Assembly (NCBI GenBank): GCA_963791945.1
Contig: CAWBUD010000004.1
Location: 372,001 to 436,000 of the forward strand
DNA length: 64,000 nt
Direction: 5' to 3'
Source: PALSA-1003 sp963791945
GTDB taxonomy: Bacteria > Pseudomonadota > Gammaproteobacteria > Burkholderiales > Casimicrobiaceae
Shown here: piece after piece, positions 1-8,673 of the stretch
Numbering within the stretch: the stretch's first letter is position 1
How the letters are laid out: the number at the start of each line of letters is the position of its first letter
Program-made: the position numbers and the translations under genes
The notes under the pieces: generated by a model
What the model was told of the DNA's origin: nothing
The model's input: only the letters and a program-made list of their open reading frames with translations
Databases searched by the model: none

Positions 1-17
1 ACGACGAGAGTGGTCAT
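1..17 (-). CDS. possible 5' end of a gene cut by the left edge
   Basis: An ATG on the minus strand at 17-15 opens a frame (M-T-T-L-V) that leaves the window. A second in-frame possibility in another frame starts with ATG at 66-64 and is also open to the edge. A TATAAT lies on the minus strand at 100-95, inside the end of gluQ, at a distance suited to either start. Too little is visible to name a product. Confidence 0.25.
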
Positions 18-94
18 GGCGGGCAGAGAAAGACGAAACCCGGAGTGGCTCGGCAAACGCCGTCATCGCGCCGATCGGGTAAGGCGGCTGCGGG

Positions 95-100
95 ATTATA
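95..100 (-). promoter_or_regulatory. candidate -10 element (TATAAT) for the gene leaving the left edge
   Basis: The minus strand reads TATAAT exactly. It overlaps the gluQ stop codon and precedes the possible starts at 66 and 17. No good -35 hexamer is seen at 17-18 bases. Confidence 0.35.
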
Positions 101-1019
101 CCGCGGGCGGCATGGCGACCGTGGCGACGGGCAGCATCGCCACCGGCGGCAACGTCGCCGGCGCCCAATGGTGCTTCGCCCATACCCAGAATTCGGCAAC
201 CGAGGTCGGCGCCTCCGGTGGCTCGCGCTGACCCAGGAACGTCCACGCCTGCAGCAACGAGGGCACCGCCAAATCAGGCAGGGCTGCCGCTCCGGTCTGC
301 TTGGAAAGCTTCTCGCCGCTGGGAAGGATGGCGACAGGATGATGCAGATACGCCGGCGTCGGCAAGTGCAGCGCTCGTTGCAACCATATCTGGCGCGGCG
401 TCGAGGCCAGGAGGTCCGCCCCGCGTACGACATGCGTGATGCCCTGATCCGCATCGTCGACGACGACGGCAAGCTGATAGGCGAACAGACCATCGGCGCG
501 CCTGATGATGAAGTCACCGATATCGCGCTCGAGTCGCTGCTCCTGCCATCCCCGAAGACGGTCGCGAAAGCCGATCGCTTCGTCGGTTACGCGCAGCCGG
601 CAAGCATGAGCGTCGCGACCGGGTGCTACGCCGGCGCGGCACGTCCCGGGGTACACGCGCTCGCCGCAGGCGCCGATGGCCGAAGACTCGAGCTCCCTTC
701 GCGTGCAGCCGCACGCGTAGGTCCGCCCTTGCGCGGCGAGCCGATCGAGGGCCGCCTGATAAAGCGTGGCGCGCGCGCTCTGCCGCACGACCTCGCCGCT
801 CCATTCGAAGCCGTATGCTTCGAGCGTCGAGAGTATGGCGTCGGCGGCGGCCGGCCTGCTGCGGGGCTCATCGACGTCCTCGATGCGCACCAGCCACTCG
901 CCGCCGGCCGCGAGCGCATCACAGCAGCTCGCGAGCGCAGCGATGAGGGATCCGAAGTGCAGCGGGCCGGTGGGCGAGGGCGCGAAGCGCCCGCGGTAGA
1001 GAGCGCGGCCGGGCGTCAC
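96..1019 (-). CDS. gluQ: glutamyl-Q tRNA(Asp) synthetase
   Basis: A 307-residue paralogue of the glutamyl-tRNA synthetase catalytic core. In this family it glutamylates queuosine at position 34 of tRNA(Asp) and lacks an anticodon-binding domain, which agrees with the length. The class I signature is PTGPLHFGS near residues 16-24, RIEDVDEPR follows, and the KMSKS-type loop is KLSKQ late in the protein. Zinc-type cysteines CGC and a later YPGTC are present. The GTG start at 1019 overlaps the stop of the upstream transglycosylase (GTGA), so the two are translationally coupled. Confidence 0.9.
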   Translation of the reverse strand: MTPGRALYRGRFAPSPTGPLHFGSLIAALASCCDALAAGGEWLVRIEDVDEPRSRPAAADAILSTLEAYGFEWSGEVVRQSARATLYQAALDRLAAQGRTYACGCTRRELESSAIGACGERVYPGTCRAGVAPGRDAHACRLRVTDEAIGFRDRLRGWQEQRLERDIGDFIIRRADGLFAYQLAVVVDDADQGITHVVRGADLLASTPRQIWLQRALHLPTPAYLHHPVAILPSGEKLSKQTGAAALPDLAVPSLLQAWTFLGQREPPEAPTSVAEFWVWAKHHWAPATLPPVAMLPVATVAMPPAV

Positions 1020-1711
1020 CGCGGGCGGGTGGTCGACGCGTCGAAGCGTGCGGCTTCCATCGCGCCGCCGCTTCCCGAAGAGGAGTTCCAGGTCCAGTAA
1101 CGCCGCAGGGTGCCAAAGACCGCGTTGGGATAATCGGGCTGGCCCACGCTGCCGTTGTAGCGCCCGAGCGCGCGATAGACGTCGCCGTTCTCGCGGTCGA
1201 GATAGAAGCGCAGGATCGTGCATCCGTAGCGCAGATTCGTGCGCAGGTTGAACAGATCGTGTTCCGGATTCCCGATCAGGCGCACCCAGAACGGCATCAC
1301 CTGCATGTAGCCGCGCGCCTGTGCGCTGGAAACGGCGTACTTGCGGAAATTGCTCTCGTGCTGGATCACGGCGAGCACGAGCTGCGGATCGAGACCGGCG
1401 CGCGACGCCTCGTACTGCACGGTGACGAGGAAGTCCCGGCGCGTCGGCCAGTCGGGAATCTTCGCGGCGAGCCGCGAGGACATGTCGGCGAGCCACGACC
1501 AGCCCTCGACGTCTGTGGCGAACACGAGCCGCGGCGCCGGATAGTCGCTCACCGAGCGATGCAGCGAAGTCTGTACCTCGCCCGCGAGCGCTTCCTCGAG
1601 CTGCGCCCCCGCCCGGCAGACCGCTGGAGCGGCGGCCACGAGGCCCGCGAGCAACACGCGCATGATCGGCGAAAGCGCCGCACCTGCGAGCACCCTTTTC
1701 TCCCTTCTCAT
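1016..1711 (-). CDS. lytic transglycosylase, SLT domain
   Basis: A 231-residue exported murein lytic transglycosylase. An N-terminal hydrophobic signal (about residues 15-32) precedes an SLT domain. The catalytic Glu is E119 in QHESNFRK, followed by the GYMQVMP motif (134-140) and a C-terminal RALGRYNGS motif. Members cleave the glycan strand between MurNAc and GlcNAc with formation of anhydro-MurNAc. It lies 10 bases after proS and overlaps gluQ by 4, giving a proS-slt-gluQ unit. Met17 is an alternative start. The C-terminal tail after YWTWN is low complexity. Confidence 0.88.
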   Translation of the reverse strand: MRREKRVLAGAALSPIMRVLLAGLVAAAPAVCRAGAQLEEALAGEVQTSLHRSVSDYPAPRLVFATDVEGWSWLADMSSRLAAKIPDWPTRRDFLVTVQYEASRAGLDPQLVLAVIQHESNFRKYAVSSAQARGYMQVMPFWVRLIGNPEHDLFNLRTNLRYGCTILRFYLDRENGDVYRALGRYNGSVGQPDYPNAVFGTLRRYWTWNSSSGSGGAMEAARFDASTTRPR

Positions 1712-1721
1712 GGCGGCGCTC

Positions 1722-3431
1722 CTAAGCGAGCCTGCTCCGCAGATACGCGGCGCCTTCGGCGAGCGGGATCATGGTTGCCGTGCCTTCGCGTCGGCTCTGG
1801 TATTCGATGTTGCCCTCCTTGAGACCGCGTTCGCCGACGGTGATCCTGTGCGGAATGCCGATCAGCTCGAGATCTGCGAACATCACACCGGGCCGCTCGC
1901 CCCGATCGTCGAGCAGCACCTCGATGCCCGCGCTTTCCAATTCATCGTGCAGGCGATCAGCGACGGCGCGGACCGCCTCGCTGCGATCATAACCTACCGG
2001 CGCGATCGCCGCCGCAAACGGCGCCATCGGCTCGGGCCAGACGATGCCCCGCGCATCGTTGTTCTGCTCGATCGCGGCGGCCACCACCCGCGTCACGCCG
2101 ATCCCGTAGCAGCCCATCTCCATGACGCGCTCTTGACCATCCGGGGCCAGAAAAGTTGCGCCCAGCGCATGCGAATAGAGCGTGCCGAGTGCGAACACAT
2201 GACCGACCTCGATGCCGCGTACGATCTCGAGAACGCCCTTGCCGTCGGGCGACGGGTCGCCTTCGACGACGTTGCGCAAATCGGCGACGACATCCGGTTC
2301 GCGGCAGTCGCGGCGGAAATTGACGCCGCGCAGGTGGTAGTCGGCCTCGTTGGCTCCGCAGATGAAATCGCTCATCGGCGCGACGCTCCGATCGACGATG
2401 AGCGGCATGTCGCCGGGCATGTCGACGGGACCGAGATAACCGGGAGGGCAATGCATCGCCGCAACGATCTCTGCATCGCTCGCCCAGCGAAAACCGGCGA
2501 GCTCCTTCAACTTCCCGGCCTTGATCTCGTTCAAGCTGTGATCGCCGCGGACGAGGAGCATGTGGACCTTGCCGTCGACGCTCAGCATGATGCATTTGAC
2601 GGTGCGACCGAGAGGTAGGTGCAGCAGGTTCGCCACTTGCTCGCAGGTCGAAAGACCTGGCGTCGCCACCTTCTGCATCGGCTCCGCGGGCGGCGCGCGA
2701 TGCGCGGGGGGCGGAAGCGCCTCGGCGAGCTCGACGTTGGCGGCGTAATCCGACGTCGGGCACCACGCGATCGCATCCTCGCCCGAGGGCGCGAGCACCT
2801 GGAACTCGTGCGAAGCCGATCCGCCGATCTGGCCGGTATCGGCCGCGACGGCTCTGAACCGGAGGCCGAGCCGGGTGAAGATCCGCGCGTACGCGTCGTA
2901 CATCGCCTGATAGGACTTGAGCATCCCTTCCTTGTCAGCGTCGAAGGAGTAGGCATCCTTCATGATGAATTCGCGCGAGCGCATGACGCCGAACCGCGGA
3001 CGCACCTCGTCCCGGAACTTGGTCTGAATATGGTAGAAATTGATTGGCAGCTGCTTGTAGCTCCTGAGCTCCCTGCGTGCGATGTCGGTGATGACCTCCT
3101 CGGAGGTCGGCTGGATCACGAAGTCGCGCTGATGCCGATCCTTGATGCGCAGCAGGTCCGGACCGTATTTGTCCCAGCGGCCCGATTCCTGCCACAGCTC
3201 GCCTGGCTGCACGACCGGCATAAGGAGCTCGATCGCTCCGGCGCGATTCATCTCCTCCCGCACGACGGCTTCGACTTTGCGCAGCACGCGCAGGCCCAGC
3301 GGCATCCAGGTGTAGATGCCTGCGGCGAGGCGTTTGATGAGCCCCGCGCGGAGCATCAGGCCGTGGCTGGCAAGCTCCGCCTCCGCGGGAGCTTCCTTGA
3401 GCGTCGAAAGAAAGAAGCGGGACACGCGCAT
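1722..3431 (-). CDS. proS: prolyl-tRNA synthetase
   Basis: 569 residues, the usual length of bacterial-type ProRS with the inserted editing (INS/YbaK-like) domain. It starts MRVSRFFLSTLKEAP, typical of proteobacterial ProS. Class II motifs are visible: LMPVVQPGELWQESGRW and, for motif 2, RPRFGVMRSREFIMKD. The central insertion (about residues 220-400) carries the editing domain, and the anticodon-binding domain ends at AAYLRSRLA. It charges tRNA(Pro) in the cytoplasm. The frame is open upstream, but the ATG at 3431 gives the family's normal N-terminus. Confidence 0.95.
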   Translation of the reverse strand: MRVSRFFLSTLKEAPAEAELASHGLMLRAGLIKRLAAGIYTWMPLGLRVLRKVEAVVREEMNRAGAIELLMPVVQPGELWQESGRWDKYGPDLLRIKDRHQRDFVIQPTSEEVITDIARRELRSYKQLPINFYHIQTKFRDEVRPRFGVMRSREFIMKDAYSFDADKEGMLKSYQAMYDAYARIFTRLGLRFRAVAADTGQIGGSASHEFQVLAPSGEDAIAWCPTSDYAANVELAEALPPPAHRAPPAEPMQKVATPGLSTCEQVANLLHLPLGRTVKCIMLSVDGKVHMLLVRGDHSLNEIKAGKLKELAGFRWASDAEIVAAMHCPPGYLGPVDMPGDMPLIVDRSVAPMSDFICGANEADYHLRGVNFRRDCREPDVVADLRNVVEGDPSPDGKGVLEIVRGIEVGHVFALGTLYSHALGATFLAPDGQERVMEMGCYGIGVTRVVAAAIEQNNDARGIVWPEPMAPFAAAIAPVGYDRSEAVRAVADRLHDELESAGIEVLLDDRGERPGVMFADLELIGIPHRITVGERGLKEGNIEYQSRREGTATMIPLAEGAAYLRSRLA

Positions 3432-3466
3432 GCGCGGCGGTCCTCGGTTTCGCAAAACCTTGGAGT

Positions 3467-5185
3467 TTAACGCACTTTGCGCGCGCGGACCGCGATCTGC
3501 CTCAGCGGCAGAGGCGCTCGGTTGCGACGTTCGATGGCGTCGGCCTGAGCGAGCAGTGGCTGCGCCTCGTCGTCGCGACTCAGCGCGCTTAAGGTTTCGG
3601 CCCATCCGCGATACGCCGGGGCGTACGCCGAGTCGACCCGGACCGCGACCGCGAAGCGGGCGGGCGATTCCTCGATTCTTCCGAGCGCCCGCAGCGCATG
3701 CGCCCAGCCGGCGTGCGCCTGCGGATAGAACGGATCGATCGCGACGGCGCGCTCGTAATGGGCGAGCGCAAGCTCAGGCTCGCCAAGCGCGAGCAGAGCA
3801 TCGCCGCGGCCGTAAGCGGCGTCGCCGGCACCGGGCGCGAGGACTAGCGCGGCCTCGAAGTTCGCGACGGCGCCGCGCGCGTCGCCTGCCGCGAGCCGCG
3901 CGAATCCCATCCCTTTCAACGTCTCGTCGGTCTCTCCGGCTTTCTCGATCGCGTCCAGCGCGGTGGCGAGTGCCCTTTCCGGCCGCGCGAGCGCGGCGTA
4001 GACCATCGCGGTGGGCGGCGAGATCGGCACGTCCTGCGCTCCGATCGTGAGCGCGCGCTCGCACGCGGTGGCGGCCTGCTCGAGGCGATGGCGCCCGAAA
4101 AGTACGTGGCCCCATGCGCTCCAGGAGCAAGAATTTTCGGGCGCGAGTGCCAAGGCGCGGCGCGCCAGCGCAAGTGCCTGATCGTGCCGATGCAGGAGCG
4201 ACGCGTTGATCGCGTTGCCTGCGATCAGGCTCGCCGTGCGGCCGGGAATCTCCAGCGCTCGCAAGCGGTGCCGGCGCGCTTCGTCGAACCGACCCATCAG
4301 GTCGAGCGCGCTGGCCCAGTTCTGGTGAATGAACGGCAATTGCGGACCCGCCGCGGCAGCGCGGGCGAAACGCACGACCGCCTCCTCCGGCCGGCACTGC
4401 CGCACGAGGCAGATGCCCTGCATATTGAGCACCCACGGGAGCTCCGCGGCACCGGAATGCTGCAACATGTGCTCGAGAGCGGCCATGGTCCGCGTGAATT
4501 CGGAGCGCTCGTCCCGGTTCTCCTGCGCGAAATAATGATGGGCGAGGACCCACGGATCGATCATCCGAAGCACCTCCTCGGCGCCCATCGCGAGCAACTT
4601 CCCGATATCGGCGCTGCGATGGACACCGACGATGGAGGCGCTTGTCTGATCCCGGCGCCGCAGCGTGAGCTCGTAGCCGCCGGGCTCGCGCGTAATCTCT
4701 CCGCCCACGTGCCTTTCGGGGACGCGCAGCAGCCGATGGATGCAACGGGCGACGTTCTGCAGCGACAGGCGCTGCGGCAGATGCAGCTCGACGACCGTCG
4801 GGTTCCCCTCCACGCCACGCAGGTCCTTGAGCGCGGGCGTCTTGCTTCGGATGGCGGAAAGCGCGTCGAGCATTCGCTCGGCGACGACGCCCGGGGAATA
4901 GCCCCGTGCGTCGAGCGCGCGCGGCACGTCGATCGGATCGAGAAACAACGCATTGCGCCGAAGCTCGCGCAAGATCGCATACAGCACCGCGGCGAGCGCA
5001 ACGATGAGCACGATCGACAGCATGAAGGTGAAGATCGTTGCGGAGACCTCCGCTAACGAAGAGAGGCTGTCCGGATTCACGCCGAAGAGTGCCGGCAGCG
5101 CGAGGGGCTGGGGGCGCGCAGGCGCCGACGCAGGCGCAGGGCAGCCATGAAATTCATGGGCATCGAGGTCGATGCGCGTCGCCAT
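3467..5185 (-). CDS. membrane-anchored TPR-repeat protein
   Basis: 572 residues, not assigned to a named family. One strong transmembrane segment lies near residues 50-72 (FTFMLSIVLIVALAAVLYAILREL). A region of unknown fold (about 75-240) follows, and the C-terminal half consists of tetratricopeptide repeats, for example residues of the type A-x-A-x-A-x-x-LAPENSCSWSAWG and LGEPELALAHYERAVAIDP. The ATG at 5185 is the first Met before the transmembrane segment; the open frame upstream has a different, Arg-rich character. A scaffold role at the inner membrane is inferred from the repeats only. It lies between proS and the stress protein and is not clearly in an operon with either. Confidence 0.75.
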   Translation of the reverse strand: MATRIDLDAHEFHGCPAPASAPARPQPLALPALFGVNPDSLSSLAEVSATIFTFMLSIVLIVALAAVLYAILRELRRNALFLDPIDVPRALDARGYSPGVVAERMLDALSAIRSKTPALKDLRGVEGNPTVVELHLPQRLSLQNVARCIHRLLRVPERHVGGEITREPGGYELTLRRRDQTSASIVGVHRSADIGKLLAMGAEEVLRMIDPWVLAHHYFAQENRDERSEFTRTMAALEHMLQHSGAAELPWVLNMQGICLVRQCRPEEAVVRFARAAAAGPQLPFIHQNWASALDLMGRFDEARRHRLRALEIPGRTASLIAGNAINASLLHRHDQALALARRALALAPENSCSWSAWGHVLFGRHRLEQAATACERALTIGAQDVPISPPTAMVYAALARPERALATALDAIEKAGETDETLKGMGFARLAAGDARGAVANFEAALVLAPGAGDAAYGRGDALLALGEPELALAHYERAVAIDPFYPQAHAGWAHALRALGRIEESPARFAVAVRVDSAYAPAYRGWAETLSALSRDDEAQPLLAQADAIERRNRAPLPLRQIAVRARKVR

Positions 5186-5357
5186 CGCTTTTCTCCGCAG
5201 GCGAAGCTGAGAGCGAAAGATCGAGCGCACAGGGTTCGGTCCGAGGCGCGTCGTCCCGCGCTCGGGCCTAGCATAGCAAAGTCCGGATGCGAGGCAGCGC
5301 GGCCCGTCGAAGCGAGGCGACGAGCTGAATGCCCTTGGCCGCGGCGCCCCGGACGCC

Positions 5358-5801
5358 TCAGCGCACGACGAGGACCGGAAGCTTGGAGTGCGTGAGGACC
5401 TTGTTGGTCTCGCTGCCAAGGACGAGGGCGGAGATGCCGCGGCGGCCGTGCGAGGCCATGACGATCGCGTCGCATTTGTTCTTTCGTGCGGCAGCCAGGA
5501 TCGCCTCCCAGGGTGCCGAGGACATCGCGGACGCGGCGGTGAACGAAACGCCCGCCGCTTTCGCTTTGTCGGCGATGACGCCGAGAACCCGGTCGGCTTC
5601 CGCCCGGCACTGCGCGGCGTACTCGCGGCGGGACAGGGGCGTGAACGCCACGCCCTCGGCGTAGGACGGCAACGGATAGGGGGGCGAGGCGAAAAATCCG
5701 GTGACGCGGGTGCCGAGGATCTTCGCCAGGGCGATCGCATGCGTCGCCGCTTTGAGCGAGAGCTTCGAGCCGTCGGTAGCGACGAGGATGTTACGGTACA
5801 T
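5358..5801 (-). CDS. universal stress protein, UspA family
   Basis: 147 residues, one Usp domain. The N-terminus MYRNILVATDGS is the family's first strand and nucleotide-contacting Asp. The ATP-binding signature is ASHG, nine residues, then GS (the usual first Gly is Ala), and the last strand is LPVLVVR, so it is probably an ATP-binding Usp. Members respond to starvation, redox and anaerobic stress. A perfect FNR/Anr box sits about 40 bases upstream of the predicted transcription start, which suggests oxygen-limitation control. Confidence 0.9.
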   Translation of the reverse strand: MYRNILVATDGSKLSLKAATHAIALAKILGTRVTGFFASPPYPLPSYAEGVAFTPLSRREYAAQCRAEADRVLGVIADKAKAAGVSFTAASAMSSAPWEAILAAARKNKCDAIVMASHGRRGISALVLGSETNKVLTHSKLPVLVVR

Positions 5802-5834
5802 GGCGCGGTCTCCGGATCGCGTGTCGAAACAATC

Positions 5835-5840
5835 ATCTTA
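5835..5840 (-). promoter_or_regulatory. candidate -10 element of the universal stress protein promoter
   Basis: The minus strand reads TAAGAT, a good -10 hexamer, predicting transcription from about 5828. With this start the FNR box is centred at about -41, the classic class II activator position. No -35 match is needed at such promoters and none is seen. Confidence 0.45.
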
Positions 5841-5861
5841 CCTCGGGCGGGCCGGGCTTGA

Positions 5862-5875
5862 TTGATGCAGATCAA
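5862..5875. promoter_or_regulatory. FNR/Anr box
   Basis: TTGAT-GCAG-ATCAA matches the FNR consensus TTGAT-N4-ATCAA at every position and is palindromic. It lies 61 bases upstream of the universal stress protein start, centred about 40-41 bases from the predicted transcription start. Known FNR/Anr regulons in proteobacteria include Usp genes. The plus-strand gene downstream (about 300 bases away) is a less likely target. Confidence 0.65.
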
Positions 5876-6035
5876 GCGTTCCCGGACGCTGGCCCGGCGG
5901 GCTGCGGGATGACTTGTCTCGCCTGCAGTCCTGGTGGCTGGCGTCGCCGAAGCGATTTCCTCTCCAGTATTCGATCCGTTCGAAGTGCATTTCTTCGACG
6001 CACCGCTCTAGCTTTCTCGCGAGGCCATCTACACG

Positions 6036-6155
6036 ATGGGATTTTTCGGTTTCTGGGGCATGGCCATCGCCGCATCGGCCCTAACGATGTTCTTCTACCG
6101 GACCGTGTTCGTCCCCGGTGCTTTGCCACAAGGGCCGTTCTGCCTCATCGGCTAG
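6036..6155 (+). CDS. possible 39-residue membrane peptide
   Basis: A short frame encodes a hydrophobic peptide beginning MGFFGFWGMAIAASALTM and ending at TAG 6153-6155, with one potential transmembrane helix. A weak GAGG lies about 13 bases before the ATG. The space between the stress protein (5801) and the next gene (6175) is otherwise empty apart from the FNR box. It could be chance; no family is recognised. Confidence 0.3.
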   Translation: MGFFGFWGMAIAASALTMFFYRTVFVPGALPQGPFCLIG

Positions 6156-6174
6156 TCGCAACGGGCGTGCGACA

Positions 6175-7329
6175 ATGCCCGCCATGCCCGTCGACATCGA
6201 CGATCCACGTGTCTTTCCGGCACGCATCGACCCGGCGCATGCGCCTCTCGTGGCGCTCGCCGAGGCGGGCCTTGCGGCGACTGCGACCGCCCGCGCCGAG
6301 GAAATCCATCGCGCGCTGACCCAAGCCGTTCTCGAGCGCCTGCAATCGGGCCAGGCTTTGGTGCTTGCCGATGCCATTGCCGCTTCGCCATCGCCTGCGA
6401 TCGCCCGCGCGCTGTGGCGCAGTCTCATTGCTGCCTGGTCGCCGCCCTGGCGCGACCAGGGCGGAGTCGGCGCGACGCTGTTCGCACTGCCGATCGTGGT
6501 CGTTGCCGGGCGCGACACAGGCACGGCGGAAGAAGGCGAGCCGACGCTTTCCGGTTGGCTGCGCGACACCGATCGCCTCGCTGCCATCCTGCGCGAGCAT
6601 CGTGCCCTGTGCGGCAATCAAGCCTTTGCGCTCGCTCCCGCATTGGTGGCGAGCGACGCTATCGACGTCGCGCGGTTCGGCGATCTGCTCACGCAGCTGC
6701 GTCTGGGGGCAGAGGCGAGCGAGCAGGTATTTCCGCCAACGCCGATTGTGCTCCAGCCAGGCCAGCAGACCGTGCATCTGCGTTTTCTCGTGGGCACGGC
6801 GCTCGCGGCGCCGGACGTGGATCTGCTCGTCGGATCGGCAGTGGGTGCGTGGGGCATGCCGCTCGCGCTGGAGCTCGCCCGCCAGCTCTCGGTGCCTGAC
6901 GTTTCCGTGCTTGCTCTGCCGCGCGCGCCGCAGTCGCCGCCCGCCGCGCTGCAGCAGGGACGCATCGCGCAGCGCGAAGTCGGCGCGCAGCTCTTCTCGA
7001 GCAATGCGATCCGCAGAATACGTGCGGCGGTTGGCGAACCGATCGGCGTGATCAGCGCGCATCATTGCGCCGCCGCGCCGGGTGGAGGCGAGCTGCGGCT
7101 ATCGTTGTCGAGCCCGTTCGATCCTCGCCGGGCGGAAGGTTTTCGTTGTCCGCTGTTTCCGACCGATCGCGCCGGAGACGTGGCGGCCATGCTCTGCGAT
7201 TTGCTGCGCGATTGCCGCGTCACCGACGTCCGGGTCTTCCCGGGGGTGCATCCGGATCGGGATCCGAAAACAGGCATGCTGCTGCTCTTCAAACCGGCTG
7301 CGGAAGGTCTCGAGCCGACGCTGCACTGA
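6175..7329 (+). CDS. conserved hypothetical protein
   Basis: 384 residues, not recognised. The composition is that of a soluble, Ala/Leu-rich cytoplasmic protein. A stretch near the middle (IVLQPGQQTVHLRFLVGTAL) and a C-terminal part with cysteines (ISAHHC, FRCPLFP, LCDLLRDC) are the only notable segments. The start may be ATG 6175 or 6184; the frame upstream of 6175 runs through unrelated sequence. It is followed after 7 bases by a cupin gene, so the two may be cotranscribed. Confidence 0.6.
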   Translation: MPAMPVDIDDPRVFPARIDPAHAPLVALAEAGLAATATARAEEIHRALTQAVLERLQSGQALVLADAIAASPSPAIARALWRSLIAAWSPPWRDQGGVGATLFALPIVVVAGRDTGTAEEGEPTLSGWLRDTDRLAAILREHRALCGNQAFALAPALVASDAIDVARFGDLLTQLRLGAEASEQVFPPTPIVLQPGQQTVHLRFLVGTALAAPDVDLLVGSAVGAWGMPLALELARQLSVPDVSVLALPRAPQSPPAALQQGRIAQREVGAQLFSSNAIRRIRAAVGEPIGVISAHHCAAAPGGGELRLSLSSPFDPRRAEGFRCPLFPTDRAGDVAAMLCDLLRDCRVTDVRVFPGVHPDRDPKTGMLLLFKPAAEGLEPTLH

Positions 7330-7336
7330 TGTAATC

Positions 7337-7711
7337 ATGCGCAAGCTGACCCGGAATCCTGATCCGCTTGAGATCGGCCGCGTCCCGCTCGATGAGGCGG
7401 AGAAGCTTCTGGCATCCTCGAGCCAGCGTTCGGTCGCCGTGTTCGAGCACGGCTCACTGCAGGTCAAGCTCTATGCGCCGCGCGGGAGCGACGCGCAAAC
7501 GCCGCATCCGCGGGATGAGATCTACGTCGTCGCCCGTGGCCACGGGTGGTTCGTGAACGAAGGGCGCCGCCATCGGTTCGAGCCCCACGATGTGCTCTTC
7601 GCCCGGGCCGGGGCGCCCCATTGCTTCGACGATTTCTCCGACGATTTCCTCGTCTGGGTGTTCTTCTACGGGCCGGAAGGCGGGGAAACCGACCCGCGAA
7701 GCGAGCGCTAG
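7337..7711 (+). CDS. cupin-domain protein
   Basis: 124 residues, a single small beta-barrel cupin. Motif 1 is HPRDEIYVVARGHGWFVNEGRRHRFE with metal-type residues H, E and later H, and motif 2 is ARAGAPHCFDDF. The substrate is unknown. It starts 7 bases after the preceding gene. Its stop codon shares the palindromic CTAG at 7708-7711 with the convergent DUF2807 gene. Confidence 0.75.
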   Translation: MRKLTRNPDPLEIGRVPLDEAEKLLASSSQRSVAVFEHGSLQVKLYAPRGSDAQTPHPRDEIYVVARGHGWFVNEGRRHRFEPHDVLFARAGAPHCFDDFSDDFLVWVFFYGPEGGETDPRSER

Positions 7712-8451
7712 GAAGCCTCGCGACGGCTGACCTTGCCGATCCCGCTGATGGACTGCTTGAGCTTGGGATCGCCGAAATACTCGACTTTGCCGGCGCCGGA
7801 GATCTCCACCGAAAGCGCATTCCGGGCGTTGACCACCGCCTTGCCGGCGCCGCTGACGCCGACGGACGCCTCGTCGCTCGCAAGCTGCCCGGCTTCGTAC
7901 GAGCCGGCGCCCGACAGGTCGATCACCTGCCGGGCGACGTTCCCTGCGACTTGGACCTTGGTGGCCCCCGAGCCATCCAGCTTGAGCGTGTCGGCCTGCA
8001 ATTGGCCGATGCGCAGGGTCGACGCGCCGGCCAGATCGACGCGCAGCTCTTTGCTCTGCAGCTTGTCGGCCACGACCGTGACGGTGCCTGCGGTCTCGAT
8101 GCGGTCCAGGTCGCGAAGCTTGATCGTGATCCGCGCGGTGCGGCCCGAGCCGCGCCCTGAGAACCATTGCCACGCATGGCGCCGGTCTTCCACTTCGATC
8201 AGGAGGCTTCCATCGCGCACGTCGGTCCTTACCCGGATCGAGGCGGGCGCGTCGACGATCACGCCCTCGGATGAACCCTGGACGAGGGTCACGCTCGCTT
8301 GGCCGGCGATATCGATCCGATGGAAACCGGTCGCAGCACGCGTCTCGTGCACCGGCTCGCTCGCTGGCGCGCCGCGGCTGAACGACACGCCGGCGATCGT
8401 GGCGAGAGTGCCGATCAGGATGGCGGCGAAGACGATCAGGAAGGCTTTCAT
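7708..8451 (-). CDS. DUF2807 (head GIN domain) exported protein
   Basis: 247 residues. An N-terminal signal or anchor segment (MKAFLIVFAAILIGTLATIAG) is followed by a repetitive beta-solenoid-like domain with DLAGAST, DGSGATK, DLSGAGS, GVSGAGK and EISGAGK repeats. This is the signature of the head GIN/DUF2807 family, whose members are periplasmic or cell-envelope proteins of unknown function. It overlaps the convergent cupin gene by four bases. Confidence 0.85.
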   Translation of the reverse strand: MKAFLIVFAAILIGTLATIAGVSFSRGAPASEPVHETRAATGFHRIDIAGQASVTLVQGSSEGVIVDAPASIRVRTDVRDGSLLIEVEDRRHAWQWFSGRGSGRTARITIKLRDLDRIETAGTVTVVADKLQSKELRVDLAGASTLRIGQLQADTLKLDGSGATKVQVAGNVARQVIDLSGAGSYEAGQLASDEASVGVSGAGKAVVNARNALSVEISGAGKVEYFGDPKLKQSISGIGKVSRREAS

Positions 8452-8655
8452 GGCGTCGGTCGATCTCTTGTTAGATGCCCGGTGGACGCCTCGCGGATTC
8501 AGGCGGATCCACGCCGGGTTCCTGGAACATCGGCGGCGACGAAGTCACGCCTGCCGCGAAGCTGAACGCGATGCGGTTCGGTTCCGGGCTGCGGAACGCC
8601 GGTGGGCTGCTGGAGCTAGACTCGATCATACGGCAGGCGCGTCGCGCGCGGCGGC

Positions 8656-8661
8656 TATAAT
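8656..8661 (+). promoter_or_regulatory. -10 element of ppa
   Basis: TATAAT, exact consensus, 12 bases before the ppa ATG. Transcription would begin near 8668, leaving a 5' untranslated region of only about 6 bases and no room for a Shine-Dalgarno sequence. No clear -35 hexamer is seen. Confidence 0.5.
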
Positions 8662-8673
8662 CGGCCGACTACC

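Noticed and set aside
45..1100. A 351-codon plus-strand frame over gluQ
   Set aside because: Antisense to gluQ, which has all its motifs; no domain seen in the frame.
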